DNA from: Fontivita pretiosa
GTDB taxonomy: Bacteria; Planctomycetota; Phycisphaerae; Tepidisphaerales; Tepidisphaeraceae
Reading direction: 5' to 3'
Length of the DNA: 64,000 nt
Assembly (NCBI RefSeq): GCF_050410795.1
Contig: NZ_CP191258.1
Coordinates: forward strand, 3,038,001 to 3,102,000
Shown here: piece by piece, positions 24,201-33,606 of the stretch
Position numbering within the stretch: position 1 is the first letter of the stretch
Layout: each line of letters opens with the position of its first letter
Program-made: the position numbers and the translations under genes
Notes under the pieces: generated by a model
Databases searched by the model: none
What the model saw: the letters and a program-made list of their open reading frames with translations, nothing else
Told to the model about the DNA's origin: nothing

Positions 24201-27200
24201 CGCCGAGCTCGTGCCCGAGGGCGGCTTCGCCGGCGGCCAGATACCCAGCACGGCCGCCGGGTACGCGGTGGGCCGAGCCAGGGAGATCCCGGTCCTGCTC
24301 GTGTTCAAGCCGCACACCAACCGCGGCACTCCCGATCGCGCGTTGTCGGCCCGCCACGTGGCGGCGACCTCACCCGGCAAAAGCTACCTGGCGGCCCAGG
24401 ACATCGAGGCGGTGATCTTCCCGGACGGCCGGCGGCTGCCGCTGGATCGCGCCATCGAGCACTACCAGGCGCTCAAGGAGCAGCTCGGCGTGAACCTGCC
24501 CGAAAGGGCACAAGCCCCCGCAGCGCCGAAGCGAGTCGCACAGCAGACGACTCAACGCCCATCCGCAGGCGACGAAGCACCGGAAGCCGCACGTGGCGAA
24601 TTGCAGCCGGGCCACCAGGCGCCGGCGAAGTGGGACTTCGTGGACACGTTCCCTCAGCCGATCGAGACGGATCCGGCCAGGCTCGCTGAGTTGGGATTTA
24701 ACCCCGGTGAGGATGGCAAGATCAGCGGCGACGAGCTGGCGGCCGTGCACGAGCTGCTCGCCAATCGCATCGAGGAGCTGGGCGTCGATCCTGCCGGGGC
24801 GAACAACCTGGCCGAGTGGGAAGAGGCGCGCGCAGCGATCGAGGCTGCTCTGAGCGATTACCGCGAGGTGTTCGGTGAAGAAGCGTTCCGCGCGTACATC
24901 CGGATGCAGATGGGCGAGCGGCCGGAGCAGTTCCCGGATGAGGCCGAAGCCGAGCGCGAATTGGAGGAAAACGCGCGCGACCTGTTCGACGCCATCATGG
25001 ACGCAGGCGGCCCCTCGAAGATCGACAGGCTGTTGCGGACCGAGCGGGCCGAGCTGCTGGAGGCCGTGCTCAAACTGCCCGAAGCGCACAGCGTTCGCAC
25101 GTACGTCGAGGCCGAGCTGCGGCGGCGGGAAGTTGAAGGCAAGAACGCTGGCGGTGAGACTGCGCCGCCGAAAGGAGGTAAGCGCCGTGGCAAGCAGCAA
25201 AAGCAAGGGCGGGAGCAAGAAGCCCCGCAAGGCGACGACCAGGGGCAAGCCGAAGGCGGGGTACTGAGACCCACGCCCGGGCCGGCCGCTCCATCCGAAC
25301 CGGGCGAAGCGGCAGGCCCGCCCGCGCCCAAAGGGGAGCAGCCCGTCGAACAACCCGCGCCGCCCGCGATGACGATCGGCCGGCCAACGATGATCCAAAC
25401 GACCGGCTCGCCGGTTGCCGCGCACTACGCGGTCATCGAGGCCGCCGACTTGGTCCCCAGCCATCAGGTCGGCACGCTCAAGCCCGATCCGCGATATCCG
25501 CCGAACGTCCAGGAACGCGACTACCAGCACGACAAGGAAGAGCGGGCGAAGATCGACCGCCAGGTGTTGCAGTTCAATCCTGACTTTGTCCTGACCGACA
25601 ACCCCGACCCGGTGAATGGCCCGCCGATGGTGCTGCGATCGGGGCTGGTCATGGGGGGCAACAGCCGCGCGATCACGCTCCAGGAGGTCTACGCCGGTCG
25701 CGGCGCCGCAGCGGCCCTGCGTGCAGCGACGGTCCAGGCGGGCGAGAAGTTCGGCATTGCGCGCGAGGCGATCGAGAAGCTCAAGCAGCCGCTGATCGTC
25801 CGCGTCATTGACGAAAACGTGACGACGGCGTCGCGGATGCGTCAGCTCGTGCGCGACCTGCAGAAAGGGCGGACGCAGGAGCTGAACCCGGCGATGGACG
25901 CCGCGGCCCGGGCGCGCATCCTCCTGGACAATCCCGACACCCTGGACCTGCTTCAGCAGATCCTGGGCGACGACGACTCGGTGCGTGAGGTCCTGGCCCA
26001 GCCGGCCAAGGTCTCGCAGATCCGCAATTGGCTGGTGAGCAGCGGCGTGCTGAGCAAGCAGGAGCACAGCCGCTTCACCGACACCGAGACGGGGATGCTC
26101 AACGAGGAGGGCAAGCGACTGATCGAGCGAACGCTTCAGGCCGTCGTCGTCGGCAACCCCGACAAGATCGCCAACCTGCCGCATCCGCTGCAAAACAAGC
26201 TGGTGGGCAACCTCTTTGCTCTGGTCTACCCCAAGACCAAGGGCCAGGGTTGGGACCTGGGCAGGCCCCTGCAACTCGCGATCGACGGCTACTACCGCTG
26301 GGCCGCCGCGGGCAAGCCACCGATCGACGACTGGCTCAGGGGCGAGGCCGGGGATGGGCAGACGCTGATGAACCCAGACACGCTGGCCACAGCCGCCGGC
26401 GACACCCGCGCACGGTGGATGCTGCGAAGGCTCGTCACCGACAACACGGTGGGATGGCGTCAGCGGATGCGGGCGTACCTGTCGTTTGCCCGCGCCGCCG
26501 ACCCTGAGCAGCAACGACTGTTCGCCGGCGACAAGGGAGTGCAACCCTCTGATGCGTTCTACGAGGCGTTCGAGATCGATGCGCCCCGAGACATCTCGGG
26601 CAAGCCCGTCGGCGAGGGCAACATCGAAAAGCGTGGCGGCGGGCTGTTCGCTGGCGGCGCCGAGCAGCACCTGCACAACCTGGATGCGCTTCGCGAGCTG
26701 CTGAGCTGGCCCGAGCTGATGAGTCCGCGGCTGCGCGGCGTGCTGGGCCTGCCGCGACGCCTGCGCGTCGGCGGCATCGCGATGATGAGCACTGCCGGCG
26801 GCGGCAAGCCGGTGAGTCCTGCCGAGCTGCTCAAAGACCCGGCAACCGCCGAACACCTTGCCCGCATCGCCACGTTCCACCTTGAAGTTCACACCGAGGC
26901 CGGCGACAAGATGCTGGCTCGATGGGCTGCCGACGTACGCTCGGATCTGGGCGGCATCCTCCGCGACCTGGGATACGCGGTCGATGATGCCGGCTGGACC
27001 GAGCTGCTTCGGCAGCTCTGGTCGAACCTCTCGGCCGACGCGGACGTGAAGGCAGTGCTCGGGACGCTTCCCGAGTTTGACCAAGGGACGGTGACTCATG
27101 CTCAGCGCCGAGCAGCTCAACGCGGCACTCCAGCCTCTGGTCGGGGCAATGCCGCCGGCGGGGCTGGACAGTCTGGGGGAGAGCTGGGGGGAGATACTGG

Positions 27201-30200
27201 ATCTGGATCCGGACAGCCTGGTACCGGCGTGGTTCCCGGTGAAGGACCAGAGCCGCTTCCACCAGAGCCTGCGTCAGACGCTGGCGTTCCAGAGTGGGTC
27301 GGACCCGGACAGGCTCAACAGTATCTCGACGCCCTCGGCAGCGAGCGCGTTAGCCCTTATGTTCCATTGGCGCCGTGGCGGCGTGGACATCACCACCCGC
27401 GACTTCTCGTCGAATCCAAGGCTCTGGCCGGCATCGAGCGCGGAGACTTCGCCGGGTACGAGCCGGACGGACGAGCCGTCGTCAACCTGAGCGACCCGCA
27501 GCGCGACCAGGTCCTGCAGATCGGCTATCGCATCAACATCGACAATGCCGGCGCCCTGATCGCCGACGACGTGGGCGTGGGCAAGAGCCGTATCATCGGC
27601 GGGGTCATCGCCGACCAGGTCTACCGCGGCCTGCAGAACCTGGGCGGCAAGCAGCGGATTCTGGTCCTGACCAAGAACCGCCAGAACATCTCGGACCTGG
27701 TTGCCACCTTCACGCGCGAGATGGTCGATACCTTCACGCCGCTGATGCGCGACAACGGATTGCAGATCCACAATGCCCTGGACCTGCAGCCGGACGCCGT
27801 CGCTGCCCTGGGCGCGGGCGCCGCGCCGGTGGTCGTGTTGGCCGACGCCTTCAACCTGGTGAAGTACGCCGAGGCGCTACAACAGCTCAACCCGGATCTG
27901 GTGATCGTCGATGAGGCGCATCTTTTCTCCAATCTGGAAGGGGATACCGCGCGGGCCAACACCCTCCAGGCTTTGCATGAGCACCTGATGCCCAACGACC
28001 GCGCGCACTTTGTGTACCTGACCGCCACGCCCGCCAGCGACATCGCGGCGTTGAAGTTCATGTACGGGCTGAAACTGTGGCATCCGCCCAAGCTGGCCGA
28101 GCAGGACCCGGATCTGAAAACCTTCGACCAGTGGCTGCAAGACGCCACGGGAGTGACCAGGGCCGGCTCATGGCGCCAGTCGCTGGCCACGCCGATCATC
28201 GAGCAGCTCATGCGCGAACTGAAGATGGACAACGCTTATGCGTCGCTGGATTTCTGGCGAGGCGGCTTCGAGTTCGAGATGCGCCAGGCCAAAGTCAGCC
28301 CCGAGCTGCTGGAAGCCTACGACGCCGCGGCCGACGTGCTGCGTGAGGCGATCCAGGCGTACGCCAAGTACCGGCCGCAGGTGAACCATCCGAAGTGGCC
28401 CAACGCCAAGGGAACGCTCAGCGCTCCGCCGCGCCCGGACGGACAGGCGATCTTCTTCATGAAGCGGCTGCTGGTGCAGTTCCGCATGGCCGCCGCAGTC
28501 GAAGAAGCCAAAGCATCCCTCGCCCGCGGCGAGCAGGTTGTTTTCAAGGTCCTGGGCGTGAGCGACACGTACCTCAGCGGTGGCACAGGCAATCTCAGTG
28601 CTGTGCTGGATGCCATTCCCACCCAGCGCGCGCGTAAGAACAATCGCGGGGAGATCCAGGCGTGGGAACCCATTCCCGGCGCCGCCGAAACCGTGGCTGA
28701 GCTGCGCGCCCGGGCTGCCACGATCCTCCAGGCTGGCAAGGTTGAGTCGCCCTTGGCGCAACTGCTCAATGAGTTCGGGCAGTCCAACGTCGCGGCCATT
28801 GTCGGCGATACTCCGCCAGCGGAGCGCGTGAGCCAGAACGCCGAGTTTCAGAGCGGCAAGCGCCGCGTGGCGGTCATCAGTCAGGCGGGCACGACCGGCA
28901 TCAACTTGCAGGACCTGGGTGGCGGTCGCCGCCACATGATCTTTCTGGATCTGGACTGGGACGCCAAGGAGTTCAAACAGTCCCTGGGCCGCATCGATCG
29001 GGCCAACCAGCTCAGCAGTCCCAGGGCCAGCACGATCTACACGCCCATCGCCGGCGAGCGGAAGTTCCAGGCCACGATCGCCACGCGCCTGCGCAGTCTG
29101 GGGGCGATCTCCAAGGGGCAGGAGGACGCCGGAGCCGAACAGGAGGCGCTCAACGACTTCGACATGGAGACCAGCACCTGGCATCGCGCGATCAATGAGA
29201 CAGTGCGGTCTCTGCCGGACGATAAACGCAGACGGCTGCTTCATGCCGTCAAGCTGCAACAAAACGATGAGCTGAGCTGGCGCGACTTCCAGAACGATCT
29301 GATGTTCCTGCCTGTGGCCGAGGGCAACGGGATCTTCGAGCAGGCGTTTGAGCGGTGGAAGCAGCTCGAAGAGCTGGAGGTGCAGCGCACGGGCGGGCGC
29401 GTCGCGCGGCGCAATCGCGGGATGATCCGCCAGACCGTCCAGCTCGACGAGTCGATCGACAGCCCGCTGGCGATCCACGCCGTCGAGTCGGTGACCGGCG
29501 AGAGCTACGGCATCCTCCAGGGCAAGCTGCTTACCCGTCCTGAATCGGCGATCGCCCTGCACGTCATCCAGGACGCCATCTACGGCAAGGGCGGAAGCCA
29601 GACGCTGCGCAACCACTACGTCACGATGCAGCAAGGCGAGCGGGTCGTCACCGGTTTGTACGTTCCGCGCGGCAAGATCGAGGCCGTCAAAGCGCTGTTC
29701 GGCAAGGCCTCGCAGCGTGAGCTTTTCGCGGGCCGCAAGCCCGACGAGCCGGCGCCCCATCTGCCCGAGGCGATGATCGACCAGCTCCCGCCGGTACTGA
29801 GCATTCACGCCACGCCGGTGAGTGTGCCGCCGGCGGTGCAGGCGCAAAAGCATCGGCCGCTTCCGGCAGGGGTATCACGCCAGGATATCGTCAACCACGT
29901 CGTTCGCCGGCTGAAGTTGGCCGTGGCCAAGGGCAAACAGGCACGCTTCCGCGCCCGCCGTGGGGGCCGCGTTCTCGGCTACTACTGGAACCGGCTGATT
30001 CGCCTGCACGTGGCCAACGACATCGCGGTGACCGCGCACGAGGTCGGGCACGCGATCGACGACGCGCTCACCGGCCTGACCCCGCCAACGACCTTCGACG
30101 CCGAGCTGCTGCCGTTGGGCAAGAACACCAGCCGCAGGAGCTACACCAAGTTGCAGGTGCGGCGCGAGGGCGTCGCCGAGTTCTTCCGGCTCTACATGTA

Positions 30201-33060
30201 CGACCCGCAGACCGCGATGCAGCAGGCGCCGATGTACGGCCAGTGGTTCGAGGCCGAGCTGCTGCGGCACCCTGAGCTGTGGGAGGCGGTCAAGGATCTT
30301 CAGCAGCTCTACGCCGAGTACCTGGCGCAGGATCCTGTCGCCAAGCTGGAGTCGCAGATCGACTGGCGGGACGAGGGGCCGACGCAGCGAAGCCCGATCC
30401 GCGAAGGCACGCTCGACTACCTCTACCGTCACCTGTTCGACGACCGCCGCCCGCTGGACGCGCTGCGCCGCGAGCTGGGCATTGGCGGCGATGGCCCCCT
30501 GCCCGACCGCGCCTCTCAGGACGCGTACGTGCTGAGCCGGCTGCTGCCGGGCGTGCGCAAGAAGGTCTACGGGTGGGTGAAGTTTGGCGTGCGGAGCCGA
30601 TCCGGTCGCAAGCTGGCCGACGGCCTGGAGCCGATCTTGAAGAAGAACGGCATCACCGGCCGCAGGCTGCGCCAGTTCGAAGCGTACCTGGTGGCGCGCC
30701 GCGCCGACGAGCTGTACCGCCAGGAGGCCGCCGGCCAGCGCACGCTGGCCAACGTGATCGACGCCGAGGGCGGCAAGCTGGGCGTCAGCCATGAGCAGGC
30801 CCTGGCGACGATCAGGAAGTACGACTCTCCAGCCTTTCGCGCCGCCGCGGACGGATGGTATGCCTGGAATCGCGCCGTGTTCCGGTACCTGGGGCGGACG
30901 GGCTTCTTCGACCCGGCAGCCCTGGCACAGATCCGGCACATGAATCAGAACTGGGTGCGATTTGATCGCGTGCTGGACGAGACGGCCATGCACGCTGCCG
31001 GCAACCGGTCGCTGGTGGACAAGGGCCGGCAGTTCTTCAGGATCAAAGGCAGCGGTCGGCGCATCCGCAGGCCGATCGCGGCGTCGATCGCCAACATCCT
31101 GCGTATCGTCGAAGCCGTCGATGCCAACGATGCGGCTCTGGCTGCCTTGCGGATGATTCAGCAGGGCAAGGACTACCGCTGGGCGGATCGGATCAGCCGG
31201 CCGATCGCACCGACGACCGGCCAGCTCGAAGAGATCAAAAAGGCGCTGATCGCCGCCGGCGTGGACCCGGCCGACATGCAGCCCGGACCCGGCGGCGCCG
31301 ATCCCAAGATCGACCTGAGCACGATGTTCACCATCTTCCGCCCCGTGCGGCATAACCCGCGGGACATGGAGGTCGCGCTGCGGGTTCGCGGAAAGATCCA
31401 CGTCTGGCAGATCCACGTGCCGGCGCTCTACGACGCATTGACCCTCAAGGCCGGGAACCCGACAACCAACATCCTGATCCGGCTGATGATCGCGGCCAAG
31501 AACATCAAGCGCTGGGGCTTTACCAGTTTGCCCGATTTCCTGTCCAGCAACATCCAGCGCGACCAGCTCACGGCGTTCGTGCAGAGCCGCTACGGCTTCA
31601 AGCCGGGGATCGATTTTGCGCTGGGTCTGATGCACATCCTCTCCGGCGACAAGACGTACCAGCTCTTCCTGCAGTCCGGCGCTGGCAGCGCCACCTACAC
31701 CGAGATGGCGCGCGACACGCTGCAGCGGATGATCGACGACATGGGCCGCTCGAAGGTTGAGATGTTTCTGCGCAAGACGCTGCTGCCCAGCCGCTGGATT
31801 GACCTGGTGAACGCCAACAGCGTGATTCTGGAAGAGGCCACGCGGGTCGGCGAGTTCGCGCGGGCGCTGGCGGCCGAGGGGGTGAACGAGGAAGGACTGG
31901 TGCGCGCCGGCCTTGCGGCGCGCGACGTGACGGTGGACTTTTTCCGCGGCGGGCAGTGGGTCCGGGAGAAGGCCGCGACGCGCGCCTTTCTCAACGCAGC
32001 CTTCCAGGGGCCGGACTACATGACGCGGCACCTGCTGGGGCGCGGCGGACAGAAGGGCAGGAAGAAATGGGCCGCGCTGAACGTGCTGCTGAAGGTGCTC
32101 GGAGCGATCACGCTGCCCAGCCTGGTGCTGCATTACCTGAGCCGGCAGAACCCCGATTACCAGGAGCGGCGCCGCGAACGGGAGCTGTACTGGCTCATAC
32201 CGATCGGGAACCCGCTGACCACGACCAGGTGGTTCAGGATCAGAAAGCCGCACGAGTTGGGGATGATCTTCGGCAGCCTGGGCGAGAGCCTGGTGGAGTG
32301 GATGATCGCCAACGACCCGCGAGAACTGAAGCGATGGATTCCCGACCGCACCACGGGTATGGACCTGCTGATGGGCCTGATGGACGACCTGTTCCTGCCG
32401 CTGCTGGAAGTGACGATGAACTACGACTACTTCCGCGGGCGGCCGATCGTGCCCGAGGCGATAAAGGAGCTTGAACCGCAGCTTCAGTACACGCGCTGGA
32501 CCTCGGAGACCAGCAAGCTGGCGGGGCACTACCTGAACCTCTCGCCGGCGATGCTGGACCACCTGATTTACGGCTATTTCGGCACTGCGGGCCGCACGGT
32601 CGTTGGCTTCATCGACGATGCGGTGACGCGACGGCTGATGGGCACGATCAAGGCGCCGCCGCCGGCGATGGATCCCGAGCAGCACGTGCCAGGGCTGCGC
32701 GTGTTCTTCTCGCGCGACCTGGACCCCAACGGCGCCGACTCGGTCGCCGAGTTCTACTCGAAGTACGACCGCCTCCAGACCGTGCTGCGGTCACTGCGCG
32801 CGTTCAGGGACGAGCAGCAGCGCGAGCGCTACCGCGTGGCCAACCAGCAGATCCTGGCGCAGCGGGCCGCGCTGGAGTCGGCACACCAGACCATGAAGGA
32901 AATGCGCAACGCGATGATCGCGATCTTCGACGACGCGCAGCTCGATCCCCAGACCAAGCGGCAGCGCCTGCGACAACTGGCGATCGAAATGATAAACGTG
33001 GCCCGCGCCGTGAACGGCCGCACGCCATACAACCCGCCCGATCAGCAAAGGAGTCAATGA
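21253..33060 (+). CDS. Giant phage polyvalent protein (ParB/DdrB-like, ART-like, strawberry-notch helicase, zincin, LPD38-like)
   Basis: 3935 residues, uninterrupted. Order by approximate residue: 1-800 virion-type helical region with Ala/Gly-rich hydrophobic stretches (370-560); 815-915 ParB-like fold (PPIVVRKL, VLDGADQLAAARLHDF); 955-1080 ADP-ribosyltransferase-like (IIHGTDARNLPFIARQGVQP); 1375-1705 DdrB-type ParB domain (EAADLVPSHQ, MGGNSRAITLQEVYAGRG); 2080-2640 strawberry-notch-type SF2 helicase (Walker A DDVGVGKSR ~2106, DEAH ~2219, LTATPAS ~2256, SLGRIDRANQ ~2577); 2929-2933 HEVGH with distal RREGVAEFF (E2976), a zincin site; ~3200-3900 LPD38-like. Polyvalent proteins enter the cell with phage DNA and counter host defences. 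It fills a third of the prophage. Confidence 0.85.
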   Translation: MDAFDLAEQQLDQHAVQFLQKLGEGTYYTRDGTRIQSNPSGATAVIELPDEQPPPPLPVHARPQLRITSGPEGISYQQGGDAFEQAEARLATQQAMQRGENLVPYLQRQTQAGVSDVSLQPQIDAWNAYVKAAEPRTTVGAQSIDYPTWLRLRRNFQLNYPTSPLPAQLQVFHTGGGEFIDDKDRVWQAPSAAELFTALEQSTDRPLLHDPELIAEARRRWAAAGGKGAPPEVLQGTIEQRTAAAAKAAVQAARVRYGPATDRMSDEEVLKFDADQQEKQAAQLIVNTTRALYPGMAKASDEQILQMARQHPRAIEEAIARAVLPKAMQDARDRIARRSLAGGPLAEDSAAGVNQSSDEQLLKKGRVALIAEQTQAAMKQHPLAGYLIGAFGKWAHAANLGLPGLVARLGGEANAERYEAFQQTYSAQYPYTTLAAAVAGYMTPGSPAYFLQRGLGKAIGQPIREGVAATTTARSGAGALKAATTEAAAGTMAKAPLLARAAAQSIAAGVEMPFYAAAESIIEGKPSQALQALDVGQDQTRQLIAGGMIAAPIMAEATRLVMAGTRAVVREWQYTQRVNADARAHFKDLGIELTPEGKAALSRVARMHEHINEGLDPIRAASEARVTLKDLSFARDLQARLRAARESIKSAPAGQARAAKTAGAQTQPKAAGVASGPQYQPPRPGRELLGPRDAMVMRHLHLIDQYAPRQPDGTRKFTMPFYDEALKKQSELRKAIEALSDETVPTDDPVILQRRKLLALARQIDRRYAQEKADLEARRGKLPPVQGVEGRAVPAPPAKLGQPNWRPSLRSMSAAKARARSKGIVTEGVQLSATQQIAVNQIVDVGKPDAANVQLWVAKLRPGESSQADAVPPIVVRKLASGGYQVLDGADQLAAARLHDFTQVPVIVAHGAAAPPPTTRQLGPRRATGQAPRALIAQDKAAQKSALMAAARPGEIIHGTDARNLPFIARQGVQPSALSELIDAELVPEGGFAGGQIPSTAAGYAVGRAREIPVLLVFKPHTNRGTPDRALSARHVAATSPGKSYLAAQDIEAVIFPDGRRLPLDRAIEHYQALKEQLGVNLPERAQAPAAPKRVAQQTTQRPSAGDEAPEAARGELQPGHQAPAKWDFVDTFPQPIETDPARLAELGFNPGEDGKISGDELAAVHELLANRIEELGVDPAGANNLAEWEEARAAIEAALSDYREVFGEEAFRAYIRMQMGERPEQFPDEAEAERELEENARDLFDAIMDAGGPSKIDRLLRTERAELLEAVLKLPEAHSVRTYVEAELRRREVEGKNAGGETAPPKGGKRRGKQQKQGREQEAPQGDDQGQAEGGVLRPTPGPAAPSEPGEAAGPPAPKGEQPVEQPAPPAMTIGRPTMIQTTGSPVAAHYAVIEAADLVPSHQVGTLKPDPRYPPNVQERDYQHDKEERAKIDRQVLQFNPDFVLTDNPDPVNGPPMVLRSGLVMGGNSRAITLQEVYAGRGAAAALRAATVQAGEKFGIAREAIEKLKQPLIVRVIDENVTTASRMRQLVRDLQKGRTQELNPAMDAAARARILLDNPDTLDLLQQILGDDDSVREVLAQPAKVSQIRNWLVSSGVLSKQEHSRFTDTETGMLNEEGKRLIERTLQAVVVGNPDKIANLPHPLQNKLVGNLFALVYPKTKGQGWDLGRPLQLAIDGYYRWAAAGKPPIDDWLRGEAGDGQTLMNPDTLATAAGDTRARWMLRRLVTDNTVGWRQRMRAYLSFARAADPEQQRLFAGDKGVQPSDAFYEAFEIDAPRDISGKPVGEGNIEKRGGGLFAGGAEQHLHNLDALRELLSWPELMSPRLRGVLGLPRRLRVGGIAMMSTAGGGKPVSPAELLKDPATAEHLARIATFHLEVHTEAGDKMLARWAADVRSDLGGILRDLGYAVDDAGWTELLRQLWSNLSADADVKAVLGTLPEFDQGTVTHAQRRAAQRGTPASGRGNAAGGAGQSGGELGGDTGSGSGQPGTGVVPGEGPEPLPPEPASDAGVPEWVGPGQAQQYLDALGSERVSPYVPLAPWRRGHHHPRLLVESKALAGIERGDFAGYEPDGRAVVNLSDPQRDQVLQIGYRINIDNAGALIADDVGVGKSRIIGGVIADQVYRGLQNLGGKQRILVLTKNRQNISDLVATFTREMVDTFTPLMRDNGLQIHNALDLQPDAVAALGAGAAPVVVLADAFNLVKYAEALQQLNPDLVIVDEAHLFSNLEGDTARANTLQALHEHLMPNDRAHFVYLTATPASDIAALKFMYGLKLWHPPKLAEQDPDLKTFDQWLQDATGVTRAGSWRQSLATPIIEQLMRELKMDNAYASLDFWRGGFEFEMRQAKVSPELLEAYDAAADVLREAIQAYAKYRPQVNHPKWPNAKGTLSAPPRPDGQAIFFMKRLLVQFRMAAAVEEAKASLARGEQVVFKVLGVSDTYLSGGTGNLSAVLDAIPTQRARKNNRGEIQAWEPIPGAAETVAELRARAATILQAGKVESPLAQLLNEFGQSNVAAIVGDTPPAERVSQNAEFQSGKRRVAVISQAGTTGINLQDLGGGRRHMIFLDLDWDAKEFKQSLGRIDRANQLSSPRASTIYTPIAGERKFQATIATRLRSLGAISKGQEDAGAEQEALNDFDMETSTWHRAINETVRSLPDDKRRRLLHAVKLQQNDELSWRDFQNDLMFLPVAEGNGIFEQAFERWKQLEELEVQRTGGRVARRNRGMIRQTVQLDESIDSPLAIHAVESVTGESYGILQGKLLTRPESAIALHVIQDAIYGKGGSQTLRNHYVTMQQGERVVTGLYVPRGKIEAVKALFGKASQRELFAGRKPDEPAPHLPEAMIDQLPPVLSIHATPVSVPPAVQAQKHRPLPAGVSRQDIVNHVVRRLKLAVAKGKQARFRARRGGRVLGYYWNRLIRLHVANDIAVTAHEVGHAIDDALTGLTPPTTFDAELLPLGKNTSRRSYTKLQVRREGVAEFFRLYMYDPQTAMQQAPMYGQWFEAELLRHPELWEAVKDLQQLYAEYLAQDPVAKLESQIDWRDEGPTQRSPIREGTLDYLYRHLFDDRRPLDALRRELGIGGDGPLPDRASQDAYVLSRLLPGVRKKVYGWVKFGVRSRSGRKLADGLEPILKKNGITGRRLRQFEAYLVARRADELYRQEAAGQRTLANVIDAEGGKLGVSHEQALATIRKYDSPAFRAAADGWYAWNRAVFRYLGRTGFFDPAALAQIRHMNQNWVRFDRVLDETAMHAAGNRSLVDKGRQFFRIKGSGRRIRRPIAASIANILRIVEAVDANDAALAALRMIQQGKDYRWADRISRPIAPTTGQLEEIKKALIAAGVDPADMQPGPGGADPKIDLSTMFTIFRPVRHNPRDMEVALRVRGKIHVWQIHVPALYDALTLKAGNPTTNILIRLMIAAKNIKRWGFTSLPDFLSSNIQRDQLTAFVQSRYGFKPGIDFALGLMHILSGDKTYQLFLQSGAGSATYTEMARDTLQRMIDDMGRSKVEMFLRKTLLPSRWIDLVNANSVILEEATRVGEFARALAAEGVNEEGLVRAGLAARDVTVDFFRGGQWVREKAATRAFLNAAFQGPDYMTRHLLGRGGQKGRKKWAALNVLLKVLGAITLPSLVLHYLSRQNPDYQERRRERELYWLIPIGNPLTTTRWFRIRKPHELGMIFGSLGESLVEWMIANDPRELKRWIPDRTTGMDLLMGLMDDLFLPLLEVTMNYDYFRGRPIVPEAIKELEPQLQYTRWTSETSKLAGHYLNLSPAMLDHLIYGYFGTAGRTVVGFIDDAVTRRLMGTIKAPPPAMDPEQHVPGLRVFFSRDLDPNGADSVAEFYSKYDRLQTVLRSLRAFRDEQQRERYRVANQQILAQRAALESAHQTMKEMRNAMIAIFDDAQLDPQTKRQRLRQLAIEMINVARAVNGRTPYNPPDQQRSQ
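25187..25267 (+). CDS. Out-of-frame mini-ORF with perfect Shine-Dalgarno inside the giant gene
   Basis: 26 codons, GTG start, preceded by AAAGGAGGT (25171-25179). The product is Ser/Lys/Gly-rich (ASSKSKGGSKKPRKATTRGK). Codon third positions are nearly all G/C. It lies in the linker before the DdrB-like domain, where the giant frame encodes low-complexity Gln/Gly/Pro sequence. It is either a real overlapping gene or the fossil of a gene absorbed by fusion. Confidence 0.4.
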   Translation: MASSKSKGGSKKPRKATTRGKPKAGY

Positions 33061-33593
33061 TGGCCAATCCCAAACAGCGAGCGCAGATGACGCCCCAGGA
33101 GCGGGGCTTCCAGCCGATCAGGCCGATCGATCCGCAGCGGCCGGCGGATGACGTGACCGCGGCCCAGCACCGGATGAGCGCCCCGGCCCTGGACAGGGCC
33201 CAGGCGGCGCTGTGCAGGAAGCTGGGGATCGTCGCGGCGGAGCTGCTGTGGGCACGCCGCCGGTACGCCACGCTCCGCGCACAGGACCTGGCGCTGCTCA
33301 GGCACAAGCTCGAACGGGGCGAGCTGGTCGAGCACCTGACCGCCACCGGCCGCTCCGCAATGCTCATGGCCCACCGTCTCACCCGCGCCGCCGTGAAGGC
33401 CGATGAAGTGGAGCAGCAGGTGGTGGCGCGATGGATCAACACCGGCGAGGACGCGCCCGATCGCATGTCGCCGGTCGAGGAAGAGGCCTTTGCCCAGAAG
33501 CTGGCGGAGTGGGAGACGAGCGACGTGGGCAGGCTGTTTGTCGTCAGCGCTGCAATCCCCGAATCGCCCGCCGCCGCGCAGCAGGGGCAGTAG
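33057..33593 (+). CDS. Hypothetical phage protein downstream of the polyvalent gene
   Basis: 178 residues; ATG overlaps the giant gene's stop (ATGA) with AAAGGAG upstream, so translation is coupled. Predicted helical (LDRAQAALCRKLGIVAAELL, ALLRHKLERGELVEHLTATG). No recognised domain. It may act with the polyvalent protein. Confidence 0.6.
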   Translation: MMANPKQRAQMTPQERGFQPIRPIDPQRPADDVTAAQHRMSAPALDRAQAALCRKLGIVAAELLWARRRYATLRAQDLALLRHKLERGELVEHLTATGRSAMLMAHRLTRAAVKADEVEQQVVARWINTGEDAPDRMSPVEEEAFAQKLAEWETSDVGRLFVVSAAIPESPAAAQQGQ

Positions 33594-33606
33594 AGGGGCG
33601 AGATTC

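Noticed and set aside
29875..32685. 936-residue minus-strand ORF
   Set aside because: Antisense shadow of the polyvalent gene in GC-rich DNA; His/Arg/Val-rich nonsense composition.
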